The translations under genes and the position numbers were made by a program. From assembly GCF_016820585.1 (NCBI RefSeq), contig NZ_JADHDX010000001.1, positions 62,001-126,000 on the forward strand: 64,000 nucleotides of DNA, given 5' to 3'. Positions 26,726-36,079 of this stretch are shown piece by piece. The notes beneath the pieces are model-generated. The model saw only the letters and a program-made list of their open reading frames with translations. It did no database searches and was not told where the DNA came from. This DNA comes from Arthrobacter beigongshangensis (lineage in GTDB: Bacteria > Bacillota > Bacilli > Bacillales_A > Planococcaceae). Every line of letters starts with the position of its first letter. The stretch's first letter is position 1.

Positions 26726-28828
26726 TTATGATAACTTAAAGCGATTAACAACCTCTTGTAGCTCCTGCGCAATGGTGTACATATGTGCAGTAGACTCCGC
26801 GACACGCTCGAGCTCGCTTTGCTGAGTTGCTGCCGAAGCACTCACTTCTTCAGCAGAAGCGGCGGTTTCCTCTGAAATCGCGGCAACACTTTGAACGGCT
26901 AGTAATGCACGGTCTTTATGTTCCATCATTTCTGCAAGTTTAGTCGCTAACTCATCAATCGATCCGCCCATTTGCTGCGCAAGCTCCGCATTGCGGATAA
27001 AGGAAGATTCTGTGCTTGTTACGGATTGATTTTGTTCTTCCATCAATTGCATATTGGCCGTAATGACAGCAACAGTTTGTTGAGATTCGACTAATATTTC
27101 TTGAACTGTTTGTTGTATGACATCCGTTTCTGAGCTTGATTGCTCAGCTAGCTTTCTCACTTCTTCTGCAACAACAGCAAAGCCTTTGCCATGTTCTCCA
27201 GCACGTGCGGCTTCAATACTGGCATTGAGCGCCAATAAATTCGTTTGCGCAGTAATGCCGTGAATGGATGTAATGACTTGGTTAATATCTGCTATTTTAG
27301 CTGTCAGCGTTTCAATTTGCTGCTGTACCTTCTCATTCATTTCATTCGTAGCAACATTATGTTCACGTAGCTTTCGAACTTCTGTCATTCCGATTTCAGT
27401 CGATGTTTCCGTTTGTTTAGACAAGTCATTCATACTGTTAGACAGCTCAGTGAGTGACTCCATTTGGTCCGACAGATCGACAATGCGGTGGCTTGTTTCC
27501 TCCGTATCCTCTGATTGCTTGGAGGCGCCGTGTGCAATTTCGTCCGTCGCCATTGATACTTCCTGGCTTGATGCAACAATTTTTTCGAAAACCTGACTGA
27601 CTCGACTCGATGACTCGTTTAGTTGGGTAGAAGAGTCTAAAACAGTGTGAATGGCGTCATTGGTTCTTTGTAGCATATGGTTGTAGGCAAGTGCAACTTC
27701 ACCAATTTCATCAGTTTGAATATATTTTTCATCGACATTTTTCGTCAAATCGCCAGCTGCTGCCGTTTCGATTGAATCACGTAAATAAGCAAGTGGCTTT
27801 AATTGTTTGAAAATGAACCAGAATGTAGCGGCTGACATGAGTAACACCATGACGACAGCTGAAATAATCGTTAAAAATAAGATGGTATTATACGTTTCTA
27901 AAATTTTCGCTTTCGGGACAACTGTTTGTACTGCCCATGTATCAGAAATATGGTCGAGTACTACAGGTGCAAAAGTGTTAAAGGAGTTTTCATCCAACTG
28001 CTTGGAATCAACGTAAAATGTAGAAATTTCTCCCTGACGTAATGTGTTTGCAATGGCATCCCATTCAAAGGATTCTTGCATACTCGTTCCGTTCAATTCC
28101 TCGTTAAAGCTATTGGCCGTTAAAAATCCAGCGTCTGTAATAATACTCGCATACCCACCAGAAGGTTCAATTGTGTTGACCAATTCATTTAAAAAATCGA
28201 TGGACAAATCTGTCGTTAGCACACCGAAAAAAGTGCCTGTCTTTGTTAGCAATGGTACTGAAATCGTTGTCATCGGGACGATTTCACCGCCAGCACTATA
28301 GTCGTAAGGCTCAGTCAAAATAGCACGTTTCTCATTTTTGGGGACCAAATACCAATCCCCCTCGCCCTCAATTTCATAGCCACTCAGCGCTTCAACATTG
28401 ACTTTGTCTCCATCCTTATAAAGATAAGGAATAAATCGTTTTGCCGGATCAATTAGCTCATTTGAAACGGATTGGTCAATCGGGATAGACCCACTTTCAA
28501 AAATAGCGGCCATTCCAGTTGCGTCCGGATTATTGACCAAGTTATTTTCAATTACGCTAATAATCTCATCGGCAGTCAAATTACCCTGCGCCTGTAACGT
28601 TTCGAAAATGTTTTTTGTTGTATGAAGCATTTCATTGGTTTTTTTAAAGCGATCGCTCATTGTGGAAGCGTATAACTCTGTGTTGCTAATCGCTGCCTCC
28701 TCCGCGTCTTGAATACTTTGATTATGTAAGATTATGCTTGTAACAATTGAATAGGCTGCGAACAAAACTAAAAACAAGCCTATAATCAATGCAGATAGTT
28801 TCCATGCAATTCGATTTGTTTTTTTCAT
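26726..28828 (-). CDS. Methyl-accepting chemotaxis protein with dCache-type sensor
   Basis: About 700 residues from ATG 28828, chosen because GGTGGAG sits 7 bases upstream. A membrane helix (about 9-31) is followed by a large extracellular domain (about 35-310) whose sequence ([36 protein letters not shown]) is typical of dCache amino-acid or amine sensors. A second membrane helix (about 315-338) leads to HAMP and a signalling domain with [20 protein letters not shown] and [17 protein letters not shown]. The protein ends with [14 protein letters not shown], without a recognised C-terminal pentapeptide tether. The ligand is unknown. It is divergent from the next chemoreceptor. Confidence 0.93.
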   Translation of the reverse strand: MKKTNRIAWKLSALIIGLFLVLFAAYSIVTSIILHNQSIQDAEEAAISNTELYASTMSDRFKKTNEMLHTTKNIFETLQAQGNLTADEIISVIENNLVNNPDATGMAAIFESGSIPIDQSVSNELIDPAKRFIPYLYKDGDKVNVEALSGYEIEGEGDWYLVPKNEKRAILTEPYDYSAGGEIVPMTTISVPLLTKTGTFFGVLTTDLSIDFLNELVNTIEPSGGYASIITDAGFLTANSFNEELNGTSMQESFEWDAIANTLRQGEISTFYVDSKQLDENSFNTFAPVVLDHISDTWAVQTVVPKAKILETYNTILFLTIISAVVMVLLMSAATFWFIFKQLKPLAYLRDSIETAAAGDLTKNVDEKYIQTDEIGEVALAYNHMLQRTNDAIHTVLDSSTQLNESSSRVSQVFEKIVASSQEVSMATDEIAHGASKQSEDTEETSHRIVDLSDQMESLTELSNSMNDLSKQTETSTEIGMTEVRKLREHNVATNEMNEKVQQQIETLTAKIADINQVITSIHGITAQTNLLALNASIEAARAGEHGKGFAVVAEEVRKLAEQSSSETDVIQQTVQEILVESQQTVAVITANMQLMEEQNQSVTSTESSFIRNAELAQQMGGSIDELATKLAEMMEHKDRALLAVQSVAAISEETAASAEEVSASAATQQSELERVAESTAHMYTIAQELQEVVNRFKLS

Positions 28829-29006
28829 TAACAAACTCCACCTTTATTGGATTTTCTTTCAGTATACATCATTCGGCAGGGTTCAACAATGAAGGAATGC
28901 AGGGACGAAAGACATGCTTTCGTTTTCCTATTGAGTAACATTTGGCTTAAATTGGGAAATCGTGAGATAATTCGCAAAAATATTTAAGTTTCGACATTTT
29001 CTGCAT

Positions 29007-29032
29007 TCATTTTCAGTGTTAATAACCGATAG
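29007..29032 (+). promoter_or_regulatory. Possible sigma-D promoter of the fourth chemoreceptor
   Basis: TCAT (29007-29010), 15 bases, then CCGATAG from 29026 resembles the sigma-D pattern TAAA-N15-GCCGATAT, 45 bases before the gene. Confidence 0.45.
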
Positions 29033-29078
29033 GAATGGTATAGCCTATAAAAAGAATTGAAGAATTGGAGGATTTGAA

Positions 29079-30767
29079 ATGAGGACATTACGGGGGACTA
29101 TATTAGTAGGTTTTGGAGTAGTGCTTTTATTGACGGCACTGTTGGCCACGAGTGGCGTCAGGGGAATTAATAGCCTCATTAAATCGACAGAAAATACGAC
29201 GGAAGAGCAATTACCATTGCTGATCACTGATTCACGACTTGCATTTAATATAGCAGACCGCGTGGCAAAGGCCCGTGGTTATCTTCTTTACGGTGATATG
29301 CAATACGTGGAAGCATTCAATTCATTGACAGAGGAAAGTGTTAACCTTCAAGAAGAGCTTGAGCAAATAACTTCCTCCGAGGAAGTTAAGAGCCTGATTG
29401 CTAAAAGTATTGAGTGGCGTGAAATAATGACGAACCAAGTATTCCCAGCAGTAATGGCAGGAAGGCAATCGGAAGCACTTCGCATTGATAGTGAGACTGC
29501 GCAGCCGCTTGCCCGTGAATTAATGGCAGGATTCGACAGTTTGGCGACCAGTAGGCAGGAGATAATACTTGCTGATGGGAAAGAGGATGTGAAGGCAGGT
29601 TATGCATCGCAGACTCTAAACTACATCATTACAATTATAGTTATTTTAGCTGGGCTTGCAATTTCGTACTTTATGGCAAGGAGTATTTCTAGACCTATCG
29701 TAACGGTTTCAACAAGGATGGAGCGAATGGCTGAAGGAATATTTAATGATGAGCCCCTCGAAACAAAAAGAAAAGATGAGGTTGGACAGCAAATTCACTC
29801 CATTAATAAAATGAGAGAATCGATTCAAAGAATTTTAACTGATACATTGGCGATTTCTCGTCAAGTAAATGGTAGAAGTACGGAGTTGACTGAAACGTCC
29901 GTTGTAGTAAGCGATTCAACGAACCAAATTGCCGCTACGATGGAACAGCTTGCTGCTGGATCTGAAGCACAGGCGAATACAGCTTCTAATATGGCTGAAA
30001 TGGTAGGGACTGTTTTTGAAGATATTCAACATGCGAATGAGGCTGGTACGCAAATTATGTCCTCCTCACAAGCAATCTTAGAGCGGACAATAAGTGGAAA
30101 TGAAATGATGGATAGCTCTGTCCAACAGATGAATACCATTTATACAGTAGTCAATGACTCTGTCGCAACGATTAAGCAATTGGATAATCAGACGAAAGAA
30201 ATTTCAACACTCGTTACAGTTATTAGTGACATTGCTGAGCAAACGAATTTACTCGCACTCAATGCCGCAATTGAAGCGGCACGTGCTGGTGAACACGGCA
30301 AAGGATTTGCTGTTGTGGCGGATGAAGTGAAAAAGCTTGCGGAACAGGTTGCTGAATCTGTCAGCGAGATTACGACCATCGTTAACACAGTGCAAGAAGG
30401 ATCGTCAAGTGCCGTCAAAGCACTTGAAAGCGGCTATACGAGTGTAGAAGATGGTAAACAAAAAGTACTGGATACAGGTGTTGTATTCGAGGAGATTTCA
30501 GAGCTTGCGACAACGATGAATGAACAGACGAATGTCATGTCTCAAGATTTGCGTCACCTTGAGGAGATTGGTGGTAAATTGACAGAAGGTGTGACGGAAG
30601 TCGCCTCTATCGCAGAGGAATCAGCCGCAGGCGTTCAGCAAACAACAGCATCAGCAGAGCACTCATCACACCAAGTAGAAGCAATGAGAGCAGGCGTGAC
30701 AGAACTCTCCACACTAGCCGACCAGCTAGAAGCATCTGTCAAACGATTCGCGATCGAGGAACAATAA
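29079..30767 (+). CDS. Methyl-accepting chemotaxis protein (4HB sensor)
   Basis: A 562-residue chemoreceptor. A membrane helix (about 6-27), a four-helix-bundle sensor (about 35-175), a second membrane helix (about 182-203), HAMP (about 204-258) and a signalling domain with [20 protein letters not shown] and [18 protein letters not shown] are all visible. ATG 29079 lies behind GGAGG. It is transcribed away from the dCache receptor, with 250 bases between starts holding a possible sigma-D promoter. Ligand unknown. Same length and layout as the receptor at 11.8 kb, so the two may be paralogues. Confidence 0.94.
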   Translation: MRTLRGTILVGFGVVLLLTALLATSGVRGINSLIKSTENTTEEQLPLLITDSRLAFNIADRVAKARGYLLYGDMQYVEAFNSLTEESVNLQEELEQITSSEEVKSLIAKSIEWREIMTNQVFPAVMAGRQSEALRIDSETAQPLARELMAGFDSLATSRQEIILADGKEDVKAGYASQTLNYIITIIVILAGLAISYFMARSISRPIVTVSTRMERMAEGIFNDEPLETKRKDEVGQQIHSINKMRESIQRILTDTLAISRQVNGRSTELTETSVVVSDSTNQIAATMEQLAAGSEAQANTASNMAEMVGTVFEDIQHANEAGTQIMSSSQAILERTISGNEMMDSSVQQMNTIYTVVNDSVATIKQLDNQTKEISTLVTVISDIAEQTNLLALNAAIEAARAGEHGKGFAVVADEVKKLAEQVAESVSEITTIVNTVQEGSSSAVKALESGYTSVEDGKQKVLDTGVVFEEISELATTMNEQTNVMSQDLRHLEEIGGKLTEGVTEVASIAEESAAGVQQTTASAEHSSHQVEAMRAGVTELSTLADQLEASVKRFAIEEQ

Positions 30768-30856
30768 GAAAAGATATGATTTTAGATAAAATAAAAAATA
30801 ACTGAATTAGATTGTTGGGACTTAGTGTATCTTATACCTCTTGGAACGCTTTGGAA

Positions 30857-30957
30857 TGGACGGCTACGATGCAATATCCGAGCTGTTTTTATGATTGGGG
30901 ATGTGACTGCATCACATCCCCAATCATTTCTTTCGGTAATCGTATGGCAACTGTCCA
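30857..30957. repeat. Long imperfect palindrome downstream of a chemoreceptor
   Basis: The core arms ATGATTGGGGATGTGA (30891-30906) and TCACATCCCCAATCAT (30912-30927) are a perfect 16-bp inverted repeat around a five-base loop. Weaker pairing continues outwards to TGGAC (30857-30861) and GTCCA (30953-30957). It may end transcription of the chemoreceptor, although the T-run is broken by C, or be a remnant mobile repeat. Confidence 0.7.
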
Positions 30958-31040
30958 TACGGCGCTATCCAAAGAAAATACTACATAAAGCATCAATATT
31001 TTTGGGGAATAAAAGAATAGAGGTATTCTAACTTTATAAA

Positions 31041-31199
31041 AGCCGCCAAAGATACAATTTTGGCGGCTACTGCTATCTCCATCATTTCTACCATTATTAT
31101 TTTAAACTCTATCACTTTCTTCTAAAATGTTTCGCAACATGAAAAAGTAAAAACTTTATTCAATGTCCAATAGTTCCCGAAATTGTATCTTCGGGAACT
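31041..31199 (+). repeat. Paired-hairpin element, copy A
   Basis: The left hairpin has stem AGCCGCCAAA (31041-31050) with TTTGGCGGCT (31059-31068) and loop GATACAAT. The right hairpin has stem AGTTCCCGAA (31172-31181) with TTCGGGAACT (31190-31199) and loop ATTGTATC. Both have 10-bp stems and 8-nt loops, and the loops are exact reverse complements. A related copy in inverse orientation lies at 44946-45084. It sits in the 788-base gap between a chemoreceptor and the oxidase operon, where I see no gene. Confidence 0.8.
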
Positions 31200-31467
31200 T
31201 ACATACTTTGACAATGTCATCTATTCTTTTCTTTCCAAGTACCTATATTCTTCATTTGAGCATTGGAGGTTTGCGACAGGCAATGATCCACAATAGGATA
31301 AGCGAGAAAGGTGTTGCGGTTATTCTAACGTCCATCCATTGCCGAAAGTAAACCGGATATGTCCAGTAAACAGGACGTTTTCTGGTTCTTGCTTGCTAGT
31401 TATAACTCTAAGTAAGTGGTTGATCAATAGAAGTGAAGAAAAGATTATAAACTAGTGAAGCAAAAAA

Positions 31468-31502
31468 AGCCATACGACTGGAATTTTCCCAGCTGTATGG
31501 CT
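31468..31502 (-). terminator. Terminator of the ba3 oxidase operon
   Basis: AGCCATAC-GACTGG pairs imperfectly with CCAGCTGTATGGCT; a run of A on the + strand just before it gives the T-tail on the minus strand. Confidence 0.85.
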
Positions 31503-31555
31503 ACTTTGATTATTGTCTAGGCTTTGAGCACCAGCCGCTCCCTACGCTTTTCTTA

Positions 31556-33211
31556 TTATCTACCAATCGGCCAATCAAATGGAATTGAGCCTGGTGGTGA
31601 GTGTTTCAAAATATCGAACACTGGAATTGTATAGGCAAATAGGATAAGCGCAATCGTAATACCAACCCATAAATACCAGTTTTCAAGAAACTTAGGCGTC
31701 GGCTGTGCGTTTGTAGCTTCCTCTGCAATTGGGAATTCCTCCACGCCACGTGGTGCAAAGAAGGTCAATTGGATGAAAATATACACCATTAGAATAATCC
31801 CGATGAACAGAATTGTTCCACCGACAGCTTGTGCAATTTGGTAACTAATCCATGTCGCTACTTGATCGCCGCCAGCGTACTCAGAGAAATTCGAACGACG
31901 CGGTCCACCTAGTAACCCTTGAATGTGCATGGAGCCAGACATAATGGCCATACCAATCGTCCAAATATATGTCTGAATCAATCCAAGCTTATTCAACTTC
32001 GGCGTCAATCTTCGGCCAGTTAAATGTGGAACAAGCCAATACGTAATTCCGAAGAAGGTTAAAATAACGGTTGTCGCAGCAGTTAAATGGAAATGCCCAG
32101 TAATATAAATCGTATTATGCACAAGCGCGTTCATTTGATAGGACGCGTTAATAATACCGCCCGCACCCCCAGGGATGAATGCTACCATACCGATAAATGG
32201 AGCGAGGAAACGAACATCTTTCCATGGCAACTTCTTAAACCAGCCAAATAGACTCTTATAGCCTTTTCTACGACCTGCTTCTTCAAACGTAGCAAAAATA
32301 GAGAATGCAGTCATGAGTGATGGAATAATAACCATGAACGTCAAGACGACTTGAATGAACTTCCATGTTGGATCAATACCAGGCTCTGTTAGCTGATGGT
32401 GGAAGCCTACAGGAATCGAGAACATCAACAGTAAAATGAAAGCTAATCGAGCAAGTGAATCACTGAATAATTTTCCACCGATGATTTTCGGGATGATTGC
32501 ATACCAAGCCATATAAGCAGGAAGCAACCAGAAATAAACAAGTGGATGACCGAAATACCAAAATAATGTACGGCTTAGCAGAACGTTAATCGTCTCGGCA
32601 TAACCAAGTGACCAGGGAATGAACTGAATGATTACTGCAGAAGCAACCCCCAGTGATGCGATGAACCACATGATCATATTGATGACGACCATGAATGCGA
32701 GTAACGGTGATTTTTCACCTTTATGTGCTTTCTTCCATACATACAGTTGACGGAAGTTAACGAATGCAGCAATCCAGCTACCAATGATAACGAGTGCTAA
32801 TCCAAAGTAAAAGGCCGGATGTGCTCGAAGTGGTGCGTAAAATGTGTAAAGAACAGATGCCTCACCTACGAGAATCGTAATGGCAGTCATAGTCGTTCCA
32901 ATGACCATTACCCAGAAAGCAATCCAAGCAACTTTTCTCTGTTTATCAGTAATGCCAACTGTTTTTCCCATCAGTGAAAATTGGAAGCCGATGATGAAAA
33001 ATGTCGTCAAGACAAGTCCGAGAATAACACCATGTACTGTTAAAATCGTATAATAATCGATGTTGAATGGTAGTGTATATTTACCAGAACGGACGAGTGT
33101 TTGTAATAGCCCCATCAAACCACCGATAAGCAACGCTACGTATGTAACGTACATAAATGACATGTATAACTTGGATTCTTTTTTTGATATTGAAAGTTCA
33201 TTCGTAGCCAT
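31556..33211 (-). CDS. cbaA: ba3-type cytochrome c oxidase subunit I
   Basis: A 551-residue heme-copper oxidase subunit I of the B (ba3) family, with about 13 membrane helices. Ligands and motifs are visible: a low-spin heme His in TVHGVILGL, the CuB His with the cross-linked Tyr in YFGHPLVYFWLLPAY, the two CuB histidines in GFHHQLTEPG, and high- and low-spin heme histidines in ITGHFHLTAATT. It reduces oxygen to water at the cytoplasmic membrane and pumps protons. It overlaps subunit II (TAATG) and follows a small subunit IIa gene. B-type enzymes often work at low oxygen; that role is inferred from family. Confidence 0.93.
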   Translation of the reverse strand: MATNELSISKKESKLYMSFMYVTYVALLIGGLMGLLQTLVRSGKYTLPFNIDYYTILTVHGVILGLVLTTFFIIGFQFSLMGKTVGITDKQRKVAWIAFWVMVIGTTMTAITILVGEASVLYTFYAPLRAHPAFYFGLALVIIGSWIAAFVNFRQLYVWKKAHKGEKSPLLAFMVVINMIMWFIASLGVASAVIIQFIPWSLGYAETINVLLSRTLFWYFGHPLVYFWLLPAYMAWYAIIPKIIGGKLFSDSLARLAFILLLMFSIPVGFHHQLTEPGIDPTWKFIQVVLTFMVIIPSLMTAFSIFATFEEAGRRKGYKSLFGWFKKLPWKDVRFLAPFIGMVAFIPGGAGGIINASYQMNALVHNTIYITGHFHLTAATTVILTFFGITYWLVPHLTGRRLTPKLNKLGLIQTYIWTIGMAIMSGSMHIQGLLGGPRRSNFSEYAGGDQVATWISYQIAQAVGGTILFIGIILMVYIFIQLTFFAPRGVEEFPIAEEATNAQPTPKFLENWYLWVGITIALILFAYTIPVFDILKHSPPGSIPFDWPIGR

Positions 33212-33714
33212 TATTCATACACCTCCACTGTTCCATACATAATGTGGTGACCGATACCACAGTACTCATTACAAACGATTGTAAACTCCCCAGCGTTTTT
33301 CATAACGGTCTCATACCGACTGATGTGACCGGGTTCGACCATCATATTGACGTTTGTTCCAGCAACGTTGAAGCCGTGGACAACGTCTGTTGTCGTAATT
33401 TGATAAAGAACGGTAGAGCCTTTTGGTACGCGAATTGTTTTCACAGGGTTACCGTCCGCGTCTTTTCCCATATCATAGTTGAATGCAGAAGCGAGAATGT
33501 TGACGATATATTTTCCGTCGGCCACCTCACGCAGTCCAAGATTTTCTTGTTTAAATGAATCGTGAGCCTCCACATTTTGTGGATCAATAATTTCAATATG
33601 ACTTTGCGGATGTGTACCTTTCCAAAATGCAGCAAATCCTATGATGACTAGAAATAATGCGAGTGACCCTACCCCAAGAGTGAGCCAAATTTTTTCATAC
33701 TTGTGCAAATGCAT
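33211..33714 (-). CDS. cbaB: ba3-type cytochrome c oxidase subunit II
   Basis: A 167-residue subunit with one N-terminal membrane helix (about 13-33) and an extracellular cupredoxin domain. The CuA centre is complete: VCNEYCGIGHHIM near residues 147-159 gives C-x3-C-x3-H-x2-M, with the more upstream His in VVHGFNVAG. It accepts electrons from cytochrome c and passes them to subunit I. ATG 33714 follows GGAGGG. Length fits B-type oxidases, which are shorter than the A-type subunit II. The gene overlaps the start of cbaA. Confidence 0.93.
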   Translation of the reverse strand: MHLHKYEKIWLTLGVGSLALFLVIIGFAAFWKGTHPQSHIEIIDPQNVEAHDSFKQENLGLREVADGKYIVNILASAFNYDMGKDADGNPVKTIRVPKGSTVLYQITTTDVVHGFNVAGTNVNMMVEPGHISRYETVMKNAGEFTIVCNEYCGIGHHIMYGTVEVYE

Positions 33715-33738
33715 ACGTTTACCCTCCTGACGTTATCA

Positions 33739-33891
33739 TTATCTAGATAGAAATAGTGCGTACAGCCCGAACCAAGAAATTAGAATAAAAATACCGACTA
33801 ACATAACAGAGATAAAAGTTCCTTTTAAACTAACTTCGGCATCCATTTCAGTAGAATTGGACTGTTGTTGCTTTGGATTTTTGTTTCCCAT
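33739..33891 (-). CDS. Cytochrome c oxidase subunit IIa (small, one helix)
   Basis: A 50-residue gene starting at ATG 33891 behind GGAGGTG and ending at TAA 33739-33741. A polar N-terminus (MGNKNPKQQQSNSTE) is followed by one membrane helix, about 24-46, with FISVMLVGIFILISWFGLY. Position as first gene of the operon and layout match subunit IIa of ba3 oxidases such as that of Thermus (COX2A family). It lacks metal ligands, so it is probably a structural subunit. It is easily missed because of its size. Confidence 0.8.
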   Translation of the reverse strand: MGNKNPKQQQSNSTEMDAEVSLKGTFISVMLVGIFILISWFGLYALFLSR

Positions 33892-34054
33892 TGTTACACC
33901 TCCTCTTCGTGATGAAGTTGCATGTCATACTTTTATCATAGTCAAATGGTGAAATACGGGAATTAGGGAAGTCCCTATCTGAAGAGGAAAGTAGAAATGT
34001 TTCACATTTTGTTCACCTCCTCTTCATAGTTCCGACATAATCTTAAACATAAAG

Positions 34055-34085
34055 AAAACCGCATTCCGAGGTGGAATGCGGTTTT
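34055..34085. terminator. Terminator-like hairpin
   Basis: AAAACCGCATTCC pairs with GGAATGCGGTTTT around GAGGT. It can end transcription of the small hypothetical gene on the minus strand. Confidence 0.85.
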
Positions 34086-34115
34086 GTATAATGTAGAAGT
34101 ATAGTGATCATGTGC

Positions 34116-34379
34116 TTATTGCGGATTGTGATCCGTTTTTTCACGCGCCCCGCGCATCGGAACAAGTATCTCTGCACGCTGCTTCACTTCCATTAAGGTT
34201 CTTTGTTTGTCCCTTTGGATAGGCTCGTAATCTCCTGCGGCTGGATCACGGTCGTCATTTTTGAAGTAACGGTGTTGTGGATTTTTCCATTCACTAAAAG
34301 CTTCAAAATGACCATTTGTTATCAATCCGGTCATGCCGTATATTTCATGAAAGACTTCTTTCACTTCACCCGCCTCCAT
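34116..34379 (-). CDS. Small conserved-looking hypothetical protein
   Basis: An 87-residue acidic and polar protein with no signal peptide, membrane helix or motif I recognise. ATG 34379 follows GGGAGAGG about 9 bases upstream, and a terminator follows the stop, so I believe it is translated. Composition is rich in charged residues (SEWKNPQHRYFKNDDRDPAAG). It lies between the oxidase operon and an NlpC hydrolase and shows no functional link to either. A cytoplasmic protein of unknown function. Confidence 0.65.
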   Translation of the reverse strand: MEAGEVKEVFHEIYGMTGLITNGHFEAFSEWKNPQHRYFKNDDRDPAAGDYEPIQRDKQRTLMEVKQRAEILVPMRGAREKTDHNPQ

Positions 34380-34474
34380 TTTAATATGTCCTCTCCCTTG
34401 TATTCCCGCTCTCTATCACTTTAAACCATCTATTAAGACAATTATGTTTCGAAAGAGAAATAAATGACATGATA

Positions 34475-34491
34475 TGTAATGGATTTGTTAC
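34475..34491 (+). promoter_or_regulatory. WalR-type box upstream of the small NlpC hydrolase
   Basis: TGTAAT (34475-34480), GGATT, TGTTAC (34486-34491) fits TGTWAH-N5-TGTWAH exactly. It is about 85 bases upstream of the start, like the one at 16014 before the other NlpC gene. Confidence 0.65.
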
Positions 34492-34574
34492 ACGAATGTA
34501 ATGTTTAGGCTTAATCAAACATGTTAAAGTTATTTTAGTTAGTTTTCAGATAAATAAATTCATTGGGGGAACAT

Positions 34575-35063
34575 ATGAAGAATATAGTTAAGTTACAAAA
34601 GTCAGCTGTAATCGTTGTAATGGCACTACTGTTATTTATAGCTCCTTTCACTGGACAAGCAGAAGCGGCAGCCGCAACTGATCTTACAAAAACAGCAAAA
34701 AGTTTAATCGGTGTTAAGTATAGCTATGGTGGTTCATCTACAAAAGGATTTGACTGTTCAGGATTTATTAATTATGTTTTTAAAGCACATGACATTAAAG
34801 TTTCACGCACATCTTCTAGTTTGTATGCATCAGGGAAGGCAGTTACTAAGGCAAACTTGGAAGCTGGTGACCTCGTATTTTTTAACACAACTGGAAAAGG
34901 CGTTTCACATGTTGGTATATACATAGGTAATGGTCAATTTGCACACGCATCTACTTCAAGAGGTGTCCGCATCGATAAGCTAAACGATCCTTACTATTGG
35001 GGAAGTCGCTATATTGGTGCTAAGCGCGTCACAAACTTCGATGCAGTTGCTTCACTTAACTAA
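34575..35063 (+). CDS. Secreted NlpC/P60 peptidoglycan endopeptidase
   Basis: About 162 residues from ATG 34575, which follows GGGGGAA. A Sec signal peptide (about 1-33, ending AEAAA) leads to a bare NlpC/P60 domain with catalytic Cys61 in GFDCSGFINY and histidines in GVSHVGIYIG and QFAHASTSRG. There is no wall-binding domain, unlike the paralogue at 15.0 kb, whose catalytic domain is similar (both have WGSRYxGAxRV). It cuts peptide cross-links in the wall during growth. A WalR-type site upstream supports control by the essential wall-stress regulator. Terminator follows. Confidence 0.9.
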   Translation: MKNIVKLQKSAVIVVMALLLFIAPFTGQAEAAAATDLTKTAKSLIGVKYSYGGSSTKGFDCSGFINYVFKAHDIKVSRTSSSLYASGKAVTKANLEAGDLVFFNTTGKGVSHVGIYIGNGQFAHASTSRGVRIDKLNDPYYWGSRYIGAKRVTNFDAVASLN

Positions 35064-35078
35064 TTTCATAAAACAAAC

Positions 35079-35114
35079 AGCACCGCATATCCTGACTGGA
35101 TATGCGGTGCTTTT
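35079..35114 (+). terminator. Terminator after the small NlpC hydrolase
   Basis: AGCACCGCATATCC pairs perfectly with GGATATGCGGTGCT around TGACT, followed by TTTT. Confidence 0.9.
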
Positions 35115-35130
35115 ATGGTAGAACATAAAG

Positions 35131-35169
35131 AAGCTGCCTAGTAAAGTTTTCAACTTCGCTAGGCAGCTT
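35131..35169 (-). terminator. Terminator of the secA2-slaP operon
   Basis: AAGCTGCCTAG (35131-35141) pairs with CTAGGCAGCTT (35159-35169), 5 bases from the slaP stop. Confidence 0.85.
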
Positions 35170-35173
35170 TTAC

Positions 35174-36079
35174 TCATTCCGCATTTTGTTGTGGTACACG
35201 AACTGTCCAACGTGACAGGTCTGGCTCTGCCTTTTGGATTAATTCCTTTGGATAGATAAACGTCCATGGTTTAGATGTGTTTGCTTTTACAGATAGTGGA
35301 GCAAGCTCAAAAGAACCTTTGGCTACGAGATCACCTGTTGCGTCAATGAGTTCAAGCGGTAGCTGCTCAATATCAATTTGCTTGGAGTGACCATTCCGGA
35401 TGAAAACGGAAGTTACTATACTGCCGTCCTCCTGCTGCATCACTTGGAATCCACTAATATTTACTTCGCGCGAATTCAATTTTGGAAGACCTTGGACAAC
35501 TGTTGCAAGGCCTTCTTTTTGCTCGTCTGTCAAGCCGTCTTCCCATGCTTGTTCTAGGTCAAGTCTATGGGGCACTAATGATTGAACATTGAATGCCAGT
35601 TTCCAGTTTTCTGTAGGAGGATGCTCTACGTGGGTAGTATTCTTCGGAAATACAAATACCCATGGTCTAGCACTGCGAGCTGGGATTTCTCCGAGCTCCG
35701 TTAAATCGAATTCATTTGAAGCGAGCACTTTATCCTCATCGTCAAGGAGCAATAATTCAACGGGACCGACAGAGATTTGTTGATCGAGTGAGGAACGGAA
35801 AAATGCTTTAACAAGCCAGCTACCGTTAGCCGTTTCAACATCAATGTCAATTCCAGATAAAGAAATTTGATTTGCTTTAAGTGGTTCAAGCTCATTAGAT
35901 AAGAACCGAAACACATAGTCTTGCTCCTGTGGCACGTCCCATTCTGGATGAAGGGAGAGTGTGGTTTCGACATCATCTGTATGGCTAGATGTATCTAGAC
36001 CATCAATGATTTCTTCAGAATCAATCGCGCTTTCAGATCCGGTCTTTTCGGTTTGTTTAAAAAATGAAAAAAGTTTCAT
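35174..36079 (-). CDS. slaP: Accessory Sec S-layer assembly protein
   Basis: A 301-residue protein made of two related halves. Each carries a hydrophobic-plus-aromatic block around PWVFVFPKNTTH and PWTFIYPKELIQ, preceded by ISLSGIDIDVETANGSW and VNISGFQVMQQEDGS. This repeat layout matches the SLAP domain proteins of the accessory Sec system of Bacillus anthracis, where SlaP and SecA2 act together to export S-layer proteins. It overlaps secA2 by four bases. It lacks a signal peptide, so it acts in the cytoplasm or at the membrane. No S-layer structural gene is in this window; the SLH-bearing hydrolase at 15 kb is a candidate client. Confidence 0.8.
   Translation of the reverse strand: MKLFSFFKQTEKTGSESAIDSEEIIDGLDTSSHTDDVETTLSLHPEWDVPQEQDYVFRFLSNELEPLKANQISLSGIDIDVETANGSWLVKAFFRSSLDQQISVGPVELLLLDDEDKVLASNEFDLTELGEIPARSARPWVFVFPKNTTHVEHPPTENWKLAFNVQSLVPHRLDLEQAWEDGLTDEQKEGLATVVQGLPKLNSREVNISGFQVMQQEDGSIVTSVFIRNGHSKQIDIEQLPLELIDATGDLVAKGSFELAPLSVKANTSKPWTFIYPKELIQKAEPDLSRWTVRVPQQNAE

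Noticed and set aside
26244..26731. Several long Cys/Asn-rich open frames on both strands in the 26 kb array
   Set aside because: All are built from the repeat, the frames are open simply because the units lack stops, and none has a ribosome binding site. Treated as non-coding repeat.
31163..31351. 62-codon frame in the chemoreceptor-oxidase gap
   Set aside because: It runs through the right hairpin of the paired-hairpin element and has no ribosome site.
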